A DNA stretch of 28,190 bases from a virus. The DNA is taken from the IMG/VR virus record IMGVR_UViG_3300022169_000020, positions 1 through 28,190 of that record; one strand, written 5' to 3'. This document shows positions 1-6,591 of the stretch, piece by piece. Position 1 is the first letter of the stretch; each line of letters starts with the position of its first letter. The translations under genes and the position numbers were made by a program. The notes under the pieces were generated by a model. The model ran no database searches. It had not been told where the DNA came from and was given only the letters and a program-made list of their open reading frames with translations.

Positions 1-161
1 GTGAATTGATGGAGACATCCAGTGCTAGTGCAAGTAGAAACTTATACGCACTGGCTAAGCATAATCTTATTAAACTTTATGAAAACCCAGACAGACGTAT
101 TGAGAAGTTTGTCGAATTAACTGCCAAGGGTAAGGCATTGACTAGGAGGATTAAGCTATGA
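1..161 (+). CDS. MarR-like winged-helix regulator, C-terminal part (runs off left edge)
   Basis: The reading frame is open from the left edge (codons in phase from base 3) and stops at TGA 159-161. The visible residues resemble the end of a MarR-family winged-helix domain: a recognition-helix segment (SASASRNLYALAKHNLI), then an acidic/Arg wing (ENPDRRIEKF), then the LTAKGKAL motif that commonly follows the wing. An ATG at 9-11 lies in frame but would start inside the recognition helix, so I regard the gene as truncated by the window and not as a 50-aa protein. The stop overlaps the next start as ATGA. As the first gene before int, it is a plausible regulator of integrase or lysogeny, but no operator can be identified. 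Family assignment rests on about 50 residues only. Confidence 0.6.
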   Translation, partial: ELMETSSASASRNLYALAKHNLIKLYENPDRRIEKFVELTAKGKALTRRIKL

Positions 162-250
162 CTAAAATACTTATCGAGGTACTATCATTTTCAGCAGTGT
201 GTATTACCTTCGGATTCGTAATTAATGCTGTACTGGAGGTATATGTATGA
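158..250 (+). CDS. 30-aa single-span membrane peptide between MarR-like gene and integrase
   Basis: This short ORF has both ends formed by ATGA overlaps: its ATG (158-160) overlaps the upstream TGA, and its TGA (248-250) overlaps the integrase ATG at 247. An AGGAGG at 144-149 lies 8 bases before the start and is a strong ribosome-binding site. The peptide is almost entirely hydrophobic from residue 4 to 29 (for example VLSFSAVCITFGFVINAVL), which fits one transmembrane helix. No family is recognised. The clean SD and the coupling on both sides support real translation. It might act as a leader that couples translation into int, or as a small membrane effector. Function unknown. Confidence 0.6.
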   Translation: MTKILIEVLSFSAVCITFGFVINAVLEVYV

Positions 251-1260
251 GTGTTAACCAAAGAGGTAGCGGATGGGAAGCATACGTAACCTATAAAGGT
301 AAAAAGTTTAGGCGTACCCTCTCCACTAAGGAAGATGCTACTGTATTGGAGGCAATGTGGCAGAGGGAGATAGCCCAAGGGAATATGCCCACAGCTATGG
401 AAGTTAACAGAGAGACTGGCAAGGCATCAGGGTGGACGTTACGCTATGCGTTTGATCGTTGCCATGAGAACTACTGGGCTAATACAAAGAATGAGCGACA
501 GGTTATGTTTATTCAGAGCATTGTCTGTAAATACTGGGGCGAGAAGTCACCCATCAACAGGATCAGCACTACTACAGTGTTTGACTGGATCAGATGGATG
601 CGAGAGAACCAAGGATACGCTCCATCTACTGTTAACAGGCACATATCTTGTCTTAAAAAGTGTTTAGATAATGCAGTGGATGAAGGCGCACTAACTACAG
701 TACCGAAGTTTAAACGCCAGAGTGAGAAAGGAAGAGAGCGTATTGAATACTTCTCTAAGGACGAAGAGAATGCCATTCTAAGCGAGTTTGAGAGGTTAGG
801 TGAAGATTACCTACGTGACTACGCTATCGTGGCAGTAGACACAGGTATGAGGGCAGGCGAGGTGTTGAAGATTGATGGAGATAATCTTATCAAGCTACAA
901 CAAACTAGACCTGATGGTTCTCAGATGTATGGTGCTTACATACCAGACAGAAAGAATGGTGAACCACTACTGATGCCTATAACTAAAAGAGTAGAGGAGG
1001 TACTACGCAAACGTAAGACTTTTAACGATCCATTGTACAAGCACAGACTAGCTTGGGACAGGGTGAGAGATGGTTTAGGTCTTACTAATAAGTGTTGGCA
1101 CACTTGGAGACATACGACAGCAACAAGGCTAACAGCGAAGGGTTGGGACACAGCTAACATCATGCGTTACATGGGTCATAAAAATATTGCAACCACTCTT
1201 AAGTATGCTAAATGGGATACGTCAACTATGGTTGGTGGGTCTAATTTACTTGAAGATTAG
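247..1260 (+). CDS. int: Tyrosine site-specific recombinase (phage integrase)
   Basis: This 337-aa protein catalyses integration and excision at attP. The full catalytic set is visible: Arg202 (in TGMRAGEVL), a candidate Lys236 in the beta-hairpin (DRKNGE), His285-x-x-Arg288 (HTWRHT), His311 (YMGHKN) and nucleophile Tyr320 (TTLKYAK). The N-terminal 50-60 residues (SGWEAYVTYKGKKFRRTLST) look like the three-stranded arm-binding domain of lambda-type integrases. Residues about 65-160 form the SAM-like core-binding domain. The start is well supported by GGAGGT at 235-240, 6 bases upstream. The gene is coupled by ATGA to the membrane peptide before it and is followed at once by attP, the usual arrangement for temperate phages. 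All key residues are present, so it is probably active. Confidence 0.95.
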   Translation: MSVNQRGSGWEAYVTYKGKKFRRTLSTKEDATVLEAMWQREIAQGNMPTAMEVNRETGKASGWTLRYAFDRCHENYWANTKNERQVMFIQSIVCKYWGEKSPINRISTTTVFDWIRWMRENQGYAPSTVNRHISCLKKCLDNAVDEGALTTVPKFKRQSEKGRERIEYFSKDEENAILSEFERLGEDYLRDYAIVAVDTGMRAGEVLKIDGDNLIKLQQTRPDGSQMYGAYIPDRKNGEPLLMPITKRVEEVLRKRKTFNDPLYKHRLAWDRVRDGLGLTNKCWHTWRHTTATRLTAKGWDTANIMRYMGHKNIATTLKYAKWDTSTMVGGSNLLED

Positions 1261-1300
1261 CTTGTGTCCTTAAGTGTCCTAAAGTGTCCGAAGTGGCGTG
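1261..1300 (+). repeat. Four 10-bp direct repeats, candidate integrase arm-binding sites
   Basis: The 40 bases just after the int stop fall into four consecutive 10-bp blocks: cttgtgtcct, taagtgtcct, aaagtgtccg and aagtggcgtg, with a rough consensus of wAAGTGTCCt. The 10-bp period equals one helical turn, so bound proteins would lie on one face of the DNA. Another copy (taagtgtccc) lies at 1497-1506 on the other side of the tRNA-like core. The last block contains gtggcgtg (1293-1300), whose exact inverse cacgccac is at 1388-1395. Repeats on both sides of a core next to int are what lambda-like attP arm sites look like. Binding by this integrase is inferred. Confidence 0.6.
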
Positions 1301-1333
1301 TTAAACATTTCAAGAACGGCTCAAAACCTATGT

Positions 1334-1371
<38 letters not shown>

Positions 1372-1387
1372 GCCTATGAAACCTTAT

Positions 1388-1395
1388 CACGCCAC
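1388..1395 (-). repeat. Inverted copy of integrase-side arm element
   Basis: The bases cacgccac are the exact reverse complement of gtggcgtg at 1293-1300. The pair sits about 35 bases left and 17 bases right of the tRNA-like core, so it could be an additional protein-binding pair in attP. Eight bases is short, and chance cannot be excluded. Confidence 0.35.
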
Positions 1396-1417
1396 CGTAA
1401 CAAGATTAGAATATATA

Positions 1418-1445
1418 TTGTAATGTATACCACAATCCACATAAT
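1418..1445 (+). promoter_or_regulatory. Candidate sigma-70-type promoter ahead of the RNA polymerase genes
   Basis: A -35-like TTGTAA (1418-1423) and a -10-like CATAAT (1440-1445) are separated by 16 bp, with surrounding AT-rich sequence. Transcription would begin near 1452 and read the RNA polymerase genes. A host-type promoter is expected here because phage RNAP cannot start its own synthesis. The position, between the attP core and the RNAP gene, keeps the promoter attached to RNAP in both free phage and prophage. Only the two hexamers support it. Confidence 0.4.
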
Positions 1446-1496
1446 CCTTTGCTCCGCTAACGTAGGTAGTTATGAGTAAAGCCACAGTAAAACTAA

Positions 1497-1506
1497 TAAG
1501 TGTCCC
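1497..1506 (+). repeat. Outlying arm-type repeat on the RNAP side of attP
   Basis: The bases taagtgtccc repeat the 9-bp unit taagtgtcc seen at 1271-1279. This copy lies about 125 bases right of the tRNA-like core and just before the RNAP ribosome-binding site, so integrase bound here could also hinder RNAP expression (inference). Confidence 0.5.
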
Positions 1507-1519
1507 AAAAGGAGGCATT

Positions 1520-2302
1520 ATGGCAACATTGGAAGAACAGATAGACCTAGAGTATCAGATGGTGCAGTCAGGGATTGACCGTTACCACAAGCAGTTGCAG
1601 GATTTATTGGGAAAGGAATTAGGGTCAAAGACTAAGCATGGTAGAACCATTATCAAAGGTATCCTTGACCCTGTACAAGAGGCTATTGAAGAACACTGTA
1701 AGGTAGATAAAAGATACAACCGAAGTACATCCAAAAGTTTACTCAAGGGTATGGATGCGGGTAAGGTAGCTTATCTAGCTTTAGTATGTTTGATCGACAG
1801 CCTAGCAAACAATGGTACGTTATTAAAAGTTTGTCGAACCATTGGTATACAACTTGAAACACAGAAAAGATTAGATGTCTGGTTACAGGTAGACAAGGAA
1901 GTAGCTACCAACATGATTAAGGAAGCTAACAAGAAATCAGACAAAGGTTTTTTACACAAGCGTTATGGTCTCGACCACAAGATTAATAGTGACGGTGTTG
2001 ACCTACCTACATGGACAAGTCAGGAACGTATTAACGTGGGTATTAAACTGGTTGATCTAATTATCACTGCTACAGGTATTGTTAAACTGGAGAAGAAGAT
2101 ACAGAAAAGGAAAACCATTTACCATGTAGTACCAACGCAAGAGACAGAGGAGTGGATCAAAGCGTTTAATGAGACCAACGAGGTAGCACTACCAAGGTAT
2201 TGTCCTTGTATTATCGAGCCGAAGGATTGGGATTCATTCTGGGGTGGTGGTTACTACTCTGAACACATAAACAACTTACCATTTGTGAGGGTACACGCAT
2301 GA
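1520..2302 (+). CDS. T7-type RNA polymerase, N-terminal domain ORF
   Basis: This 260-aa protein aligns with the N-terminal domain of T7 RNA polymerase (gp1). It opens with LEEQIDLEYQMVQSGIDRYH, comparable to T7's early LAREQLALEHESYEMGEARF. It continues through TSQERINVGIKLVDLIITATG (T7 EDSIHVGVRCIEMLIESTG) and ends with GGGYYSEHINNLPFVRVHA (T7 GGGYWANGRRPLALVRTHS). I chose ATG 1520 over the in-frame ATG 1472 because AAAAGGAGG (1507-1515) directly precedes it and the protein then begins where T7 homology begins. In T7 this domain binds and melts promoter DNA and handles nascent RNA. Here it ends in a TGA that overlaps the start of the polymerase-domain ORF, so the enzyme is encoded in two pieces. 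A single-base sequencing error is the alternative explanation. Confidence 0.88.
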   Translation: MATLEEQIDLEYQMVQSGIDRYHKQLQDLLGKELGSKTKHGRTIIKGILDPVQEAIEEHCKVDKRYNRSTSKSLLKGMDAGKVAYLALVCLIDSLANNGTLLKVCRTIGIQLETQKRLDVWLQVDKEVATNMIKEANKKSDKGFLHKRYGLDHKINSDGVDLPTWTSQERINVGIKLVDLIITATGIVKLEKKIQKRKTIYHVVPTQETEEWIKAFNETNEVALPRYCPCIIEPKDWDSFWGGGYYSEHINNLPFVRVHA

Positions 2303-3957
2303 GACAGACAGCACAAGATTACATTAATGCTCTGAAAGACCGTGACCTGTCTCTAGAGTACCAGTGTGTCAACGCACTACAGAGAACACCTTGGCGTATC
2401 AATGAGTTTGTTGTCGATACCCTACGTCAATGTTGGGACAGTGGTCAATCATGGGAAGGTTTACCACCAAGAGATAACTTAGCATTACCTAAGTATCCTT
2501 TTAGTAAAGAACCTAAATACCTTAACGATGAGGAGACAGCAGTCTTTAAGGCGTTCAAGTCAGAGCGTAACAAGATACACAGCTACAACAATAAGTCTAT
2601 GTCCAAACGGATTCAGGTAGAGCGTACTATTCAACTTGCCGAACAGTATAAAGACATAGAGAAGATGTGGTATGTATGGCAGTTAGACTTCAGGGGTCGT
2701 AAGTATCCTGTAGAGTCTTTCTTATCACCACAGAATGCAGACTACAGTAAAGCACTCTTAGAGTTTGCTAACCCAGCTACTATCACAAACGATGAGGAAG
2801 CTAAGTGGTTGGCTATACATGGTGCTAATGTATTTGGAGTAGATAAGGTAAGTTTAGAAGATCGAGAGATGTGGGCGTACATGAACGTAGATAACGCTGT
2901 CGATGTTTATAACGATCCCTTAACTAACAGATGGTGGCAGGAAGCAGATAAACCTTGGCAAGCACTTGCATGGTGTTACGAGTGGGCATTGTACAGCAAC
3001 GCTAGACAGTTTGGAGAGCATTTCGAGACTCACCTACCCTGTGCTAGTGACGGTTCGTGTAACGGCTTACAGCACCTCTCAGCAATGCTTAGAGACCTTG
3101 GGGGCGGTAAGGCAGTAAACTTAACACCGCATGACACACCTCAAGACATTTACACGGATGTAGCAAAGAGAACAACGGAACTGTTACAGCAAGAAGGTAC
3201 AACACTAGCCAGTGAGTTACTAAACATTGGTGTGTGCAGAAAGATATGTAAGAGACCTGTGATGATTGTACCCTACTCAGGGACACAACACAGTTGTAGA
3301 GATTACATACTGGAAGCACTAGAAGAAAAATGTAAAGGCAACAACCCTTGGGGTGATGACTTCTGGCAACCAGCTACATACTTGGCTAAGTTTGTCTGGA
3401 AAGCCATCAACGAGGTTATTGTCTCGGCTCATAAAGTAATGAACTACATCAAGAGCATTGCAAAGTTGTATAGTAAGCAGGGCAGACCCTTTGAGTGGGA
3501 GACACCAACAGGGTTATTAGTGAGACAGTCGTACAGCAACACCAAGAAGCTACGCATCTGGACACACTTAAGCGGTTCTACAGTTAAGCTGAACTACAGA
3601 CAGCCACTAGAGAAGACAGTAGACTCACGCAAGAGTGTTAGCGGTGCTAGTCCTAACTTCACACATAGCTTAGATGCTGCGGCTTTGACGTTCACAGTCG
3701 ATAAGTGTTTGAAGGAAGGCATAACAGACTTTGCTATGGTACACGACAGCTATGGCACACACAGTCCCAACATGGTGAAACTTAATGATAAGTTAAGAGA
3801 AGCGTTTGTTGAGATGTACAGAGATAACGATGTACTGCAAAATCTCTACGATAGCGCAGTAAGTACGTTAACGGAGGGTACAGAAATACCTGAACCTCCA
3901 CCAAGGGGAACATTAAACATTGAGGAGGTGCTACAGAGTGATTACTTTTTTGCTTAA
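2299..3957 (+). CDS. T7-type RNA polymerase, polymerase domain ORF
   Basis: This 552-aa protein covers the thumb, palm and fingers of single-subunit phage RNAP. Catalytic Asp251 lies in ASDGSCNGLQH (T7 D537) and Asp483 in MVHDSYGT (T7 H811-D812). The fingers helix GVCRKICKRPVMIVPYS carries Arg314, Lys318 and Tyr326 (T7 R627, K631, Y639). DFRGR at 130-134 equals T7 421-425. The region SGASPNFTHSLDA follows the specificity loop, and the C-terminus SDYFFA mirrors T7's SDFAFA. The start ATG overlaps the upstream TGA (ATGA), and GAGGG at 2287-2291 gives a 7-base spacing, so reinitiation is plausible. By alignment residue 1 falls near T7 residue 300-315, at the boundary between the N-terminal domain and the thumb. 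The two products must presumably associate to form an active enzyme. Confidence 0.93.
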   Translation: MRQTAQDYINALKDRDLSLEYQCVNALQRTPWRINEFVVDTLRQCWDSGQSWEGLPPRDNLALPKYPFSKEPKYLNDEETAVFKAFKSERNKIHSYNNKSMSKRIQVERTIQLAEQYKDIEKMWYVWQLDFRGRKYPVESFLSPQNADYSKALLEFANPATITNDEEAKWLAIHGANVFGVDKVSLEDREMWAYMNVDNAVDVYNDPLTNRWWQEADKPWQALAWCYEWALYSNARQFGEHFETHLPCASDGSCNGLQHLSAMLRDLGGGKAVNLTPHDTPQDIYTDVAKRTTELLQQEGTTLASELLNIGVCRKICKRPVMIVPYSGTQHSCRDYILEALEEKCKGNNPWGDDFWQPATYLAKFVWKAINEVIVSAHKVMNYIKSIAKLYSKQGRPFEWETPTGLLVRQSYSNTKKLRIWTHLSGSTVKLNYRQPLEKTVDSRKSVSGASPNFTHSLDAAALTFTVDKCLKEGITDFAMVHDSYGTHSPNMVKLNDKLREAFVEMYRDNDVLQNLYDSAVSTLTEGTEIPEPPPRGTLNIEEVLQSDYFFA

Positions 3958-3959
3958 TT

Positions 3960-3978
3960 CTCTAACCACCCCCTATAG
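3960..3978 (+). promoter_or_regulatory. Phage RNA polymerase promoter, copy 1 (before replication genes)
   Basis: The 19-bp sequence ctctaaccaccccctatag occurs here and, without a mismatch, at 12197-12215. Both copies lie in non-coding gaps just upstream of a gene block. The TATAG end matches the end of the T7 promoter (CTATAG, with G as +1), and total length and placement fit a T7-family promoter. Transcription would begin at G3978, giving a 41-base leader before the SSB gene. It lies right after the RNAP gene, like the class II promoters of T7. Confidence 0.82.
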
Positions 3979-4019
3979 CAATCCCCGAATAAACTTTAAC
4001 TTAATAGGATAATAAATAT

Positions 4020-4637
4020 ATGGCGAAGAACATTTTAGTATTAGAAGGAACAGCGGCATGGGCGAAAGTATTTGAGCCTGATACAAAGTTTAATCCACTA
4101 GGTGATTACAGTATCAACCTTCAAATGACGGAAGCAGATGCCGCACCAATGTGTGAGAAATTAGAGGAACTAATTCAAGAGACATTTAAGAAAGCAGTTA
4201 AAGAGAAACCACCTCTTAAGAACTCTCTGACCACACAAGATGTCATGTCCGTAGTATACGACAGAGATACGGGAGACCCTACAGGTAACGTAGAGTTTAA
4301 ATTCAAACTAAAAGCTAAAGTCCAAAAGAGAGATGGTGGTTGGTATGAGCAAGAGCCTGTTGTGCTTGATGCGAAGAAGACACCACTCACAGGTGACACG
4401 CTGATTGGTAACGGCTCTAGGGTAAAGGTAGCGTTTGAACCTATCCCTTACGTGATGCAGTCAACCAAGAAGGTAGGTGTGTCTCTACGACTAAAGGCAG
4501 TACAGGTAATAGATTTGGTTGAGTATGGTAACTCAGCCGCAAGTGTGTTCGATGAAGAAGACGGCTTCGTAGCCCCCTCCGCTAATGCCGAAACTTCATC
4601 AACAACCGAGGTCTTTGCTGATGCCGCTGACTTCTAG
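4020..4637 (+). CDS. Single-stranded DNA-binding protein, T7 gp2.5-like
   Basis: This 205-aa protein starts with AKNILVLEGTAAWAKVFEP and has the beta-rich OB-fold pattern with FKFKLKAKVQKRDGGWYEQ. Its low-complexity C-terminal tail contains acidic residues and ends in the aromatic residue Phe (FADAADF). In T7 gp2.5 the acidic, Phe-ended tail contacts the DNA polymerase and primase-helicase. Gene order supports the call: first gene after RNAP and the phage promoter, followed by endonuclease I. AGGAT lies about 8 bases before the ATG. It coats single-stranded DNA during replication and recombination. Length (T7 gp2.5 is 232 aa) and placement fit; sequence identity to T7 is low. Confidence 0.85.
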   Translation: MAKNILVLEGTAAWAKVFEPDTKFNPLGDYSINLQMTEADAAPMCEKLEELIQETFKKAVKEKPPLKNSLTTQDVMSVVYDRDTGDPTGNVEFKFKLKAKVQKRDGGWYEQEPVVLDAKKTPLTGDTLIGNGSRVKVAFEPIPYVMQSTKKVGVSLRLKAVQVIDLVEYGNSAASVFDEEDGFVAPSANAETSSTTEVFADAADF

Positions 4638-4992
4638 ATCGACCCTAGAGGAACGTGTGCAAGCAGACCTTGACTACCGTGGGATAGCTTATGAGTATGA
4701 ACCTTGTAAGCTACCCTTCACGGTAAAGAGAAATTATATACCTGATCTAAAGATTGGAGATATTTATGTTGAGGTTAAGGGTTACTTCCGATCAGAAGCG
4801 CAACGTAAGATGCGTAACATAAAGGAACAACACCCTGACTTAGATATACGGTTCTTATTTCAACGGAACAACAGCCCAGTACAAGGCGCAAAGAAACGCA
4901 AAGACGGAACTAAGATGACTTGTGCAGAGTGGGCAGAAAAACATAACTTCATCTACGCAGAGGGGATGATCCCTGATGAGTGGTTTAATTAG
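4621..4992 (+). CDS. Endonuclease I (Holliday-junction resolvase), T7 gp3-like
   Basis: This 123-aa protein resolves branched DNA and, in T7, helps degrade host DNA. The catalytic pattern of gp3 is present: Glu10 (STLEERV, T7 E20), Asp42 (YIPDLKIG, T7 D55), and Glu51 with Lys53 (YVEVKGY, T7 E65 and K67). EQHPDLDIRFLF matches T7 EQHPELDIRIVF, and the C-terminal AEKHNFIYAEGMIPDEW matches T7's CEKHGIKFADKLIPAEW. I chose ATG 4621 over the upstream in-frame ATG 4585 because it begins close to the T7 start and has GAGG at 4607-4610. The gene overlaps the end of the SSB gene by 17 bases in another frame. T7's lysozyme gene (3.5), normally next, is absent. Confidence 0.93.
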   Translation: MPLTSRSTLEERVQADLDYRGIAYEYEPCKLPFTVKRNYIPDLKIGDIYVEVKGYFRSEAQRKMRNIKEQHPDLDIRFLFQRNNSPVQGAKKRKDGTKMTCAEWAEKHNFIYAEGMIPDEWFN

Positions 4993-5001
4993 GAGACGGT
5001 G

Positions 5002-6570
5002 ATGGAAAATCAGGAGAGTGATTTTATTATGCACACTCCTTGTAGTAAGTGTGGTTCATCAGATGCAAACAGCTTGTACTCTGATGGTCACACCTACTGC
5101 TTTAATTGTAAAACTTATGGGCAATCCCAAGAGGAGGTCAGATTGGTAGAGAACGCAGTAAAAGATACGATATTCAAAACAGGGTCTTATCAACCTCTGA
5201 TTAAAAGAAACTTAACAGAGAAGACTACAAGGTTTTGGGATTATCAAGTGGCAGACGGAATGCACGTAGCAAACTTCAAAGATGCTGACGGCAACACAGT
5301 AGCACAGAAGCTCCGCTACCCTGATAAAACTTTTGCTGTCGTAGGCGATTTAAAGAAAGCTGTATTGTTTGGACAGAACCTTTGGCGAGACGGTGGTAAA
5401 AGCTGTGTCGTTGTAGAAGGTGAGTTGGATGCACTATCCATGTCACAGGCTTTTGATAACAAGTGGGCAGTTGTCTCTATTAAGACAGGTGCGGCAGGAG
5501 CAGTTAAAGACATTAAAAAATCTATCGAATGGTTAGAGAAGTTCGAACAGGTTGTCTTTATGTTTGACCAAGATGATGTAGGTAAGAAAGCAGCACTAGA
5601 GTGTGCGGCACTACTATCACCACGCAAGGCTAAGATTGCCAAGCTACCACTCAAGGATGCGAGTGAGATGCTACAGGCAGGAAGACAGTCAGAGCTTATT
5701 GATGCGTTTTGGTCAGCAAAAGAGTTTGCCCCTGACGGTATCATCAATGGTGAAGACTTATGGGAAGTAGTATCAACAGAGAAAGAAGTACACACCGTAC
5801 CCTATCCTTATGATGGTCTTAACAACAAGATAGGCGGTTGTCGATTAGGTGAAATCGTAACTGTTACGGCTGGTTCAGGTTTAGGTAAGTCACAACTCAC
5901 AAGAGAGTTTGCTTACCACCTTCTTAATGAAGGAGCTACGATAGGTTATGTAGCACTCGAAGAATCTAGCAAGCGTACAGCACAGGGACTTATGTCCTTA
6001 CACTTAGGCAAACCCGTACATCTTGAAGAAGTTGAGACAGAGGAGCTTAGAGAAGCCTTTGATGCAACTCTAGGAACAGGGCGTGTGTTTATGTATGACC
6101 ATTGGGGATCGACTGAGAGCGAGAACCTATTGGGTAAGATTAGATACCTAGCAAGAGGGTGTGGTTGTCAGTACATTATACTGGATCACATTAGTATTGT
6201 TGTTTCAGGCATCGAGGGTGGAGATGAGAGACGGATCATAGACAACATGATGACCAATTTGCGGTCACTAACTGAAGAATTAAATATCGGATTGATTGTC
6301 GTATCTCATTTACGTAGACCTAGTGGTGACAAGGGACATGAAGAAGGACAGTTAACTTCATTATCCCAGTTACGAGGTAGTGCGGCTATCGCACAACTAA
6401 GTGACATAGTAATTGGCTTAGAACGTAACCAGCAGGACGCTGAGACTTCTAATGTAACAACCGTCCGTATCTTAAAGAACAGATGGTCAGGTGATACAGG
6501 TGTAGCAGGACAGCTTCACTACTCCACCACAACAGGTCGTATGTCAGAGGAATTTGATGTACCTTTTTAA
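5002..6570 (+). CDS. Primase-helicase, T7 gp4-like
   Basis: This 522-aa replicative primase-helicase has all parts in order. A zinc ribbon (Cys14-x2-Cys17, Cys33-x2-Cys36) recognises the priming site. The TOPRIM core has Glu139 (VVVEGELDA) and the acidic DQDD at 189-192. The RecA-like helicase domain has Walker A at 290-297 (AGSGLGKS) and a Walker B region (YIILDHIS). The C-terminus EEFDVPF is acidic with a terminal Phe, as in T7 gp4, where this tail contacts the DNA polymerase. I chose ATG 5002 over GTG 4999 because AGGAG (4991-4995) then has a 6-base spacing. T7 gp4 is 566 aa, so length is close. A second Met (residue 10) still precedes the zinc ribbon, so a T7-style short form without the ribbon is not evident. 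Confidence 0.96.
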   Translation: MENQESDFIMHTPCSKCGSSDANSLYSDGHTYCFNCKTYGQSQEEVRLVENAVKDTIFKTGSYQPLIKRNLTEKTTRFWDYQVADGMHVANFKDADGNTVAQKLRYPDKTFAVVGDLKKAVLFGQNLWRDGGKSCVVVEGELDALSMSQAFDNKWAVVSIKTGAAGAVKDIKKSIEWLEKFEQVVFMFDQDDVGKKAALECAALLSPRKAKIAKLPLKDASEMLQAGRQSELIDAFWSAKEFAPDGIINGEDLWEVVSTEKEVHTVPYPYDGLNNKIGGCRLGEIVTVTAGSGLGKSQLTREFAYHLLNEGATIGYVALEESSKRTAQGLMSLHLGKPVHLEEVETEELREAFDATLGTGRVFMYDHWGSTESENLLGKIRYLARGCGCQYIILDHISIVVSGIEGGDERRIIDNMMTNLRSLTEELNIGLIVVSHLRRPSGDKGHEEGQLTSLSQLRGSAAIAQLSDIVIGLERNQQDAETSNVTTVRILKNRWSGDTGVAGQLHYSTTTGRMSEEFDVPF

Positions 6571-6591
6571 TCACTCCAGCGAGAGGATTGT

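Noticed and set aside
1472-1519. Upstream start for the RNAP N-terminal ORF at ATG 1472
   Set aside because: It has no good SD and would encode residues lacking T7 similarity, whereas ATG 1520 has AAAAGGAGG directly upstream.
3943-3957. T-run at the end of the RNAP gene as a terminator
   Set aside because: No hairpin precedes it; it encodes the conserved C-terminal Phe-Phe-Ala.
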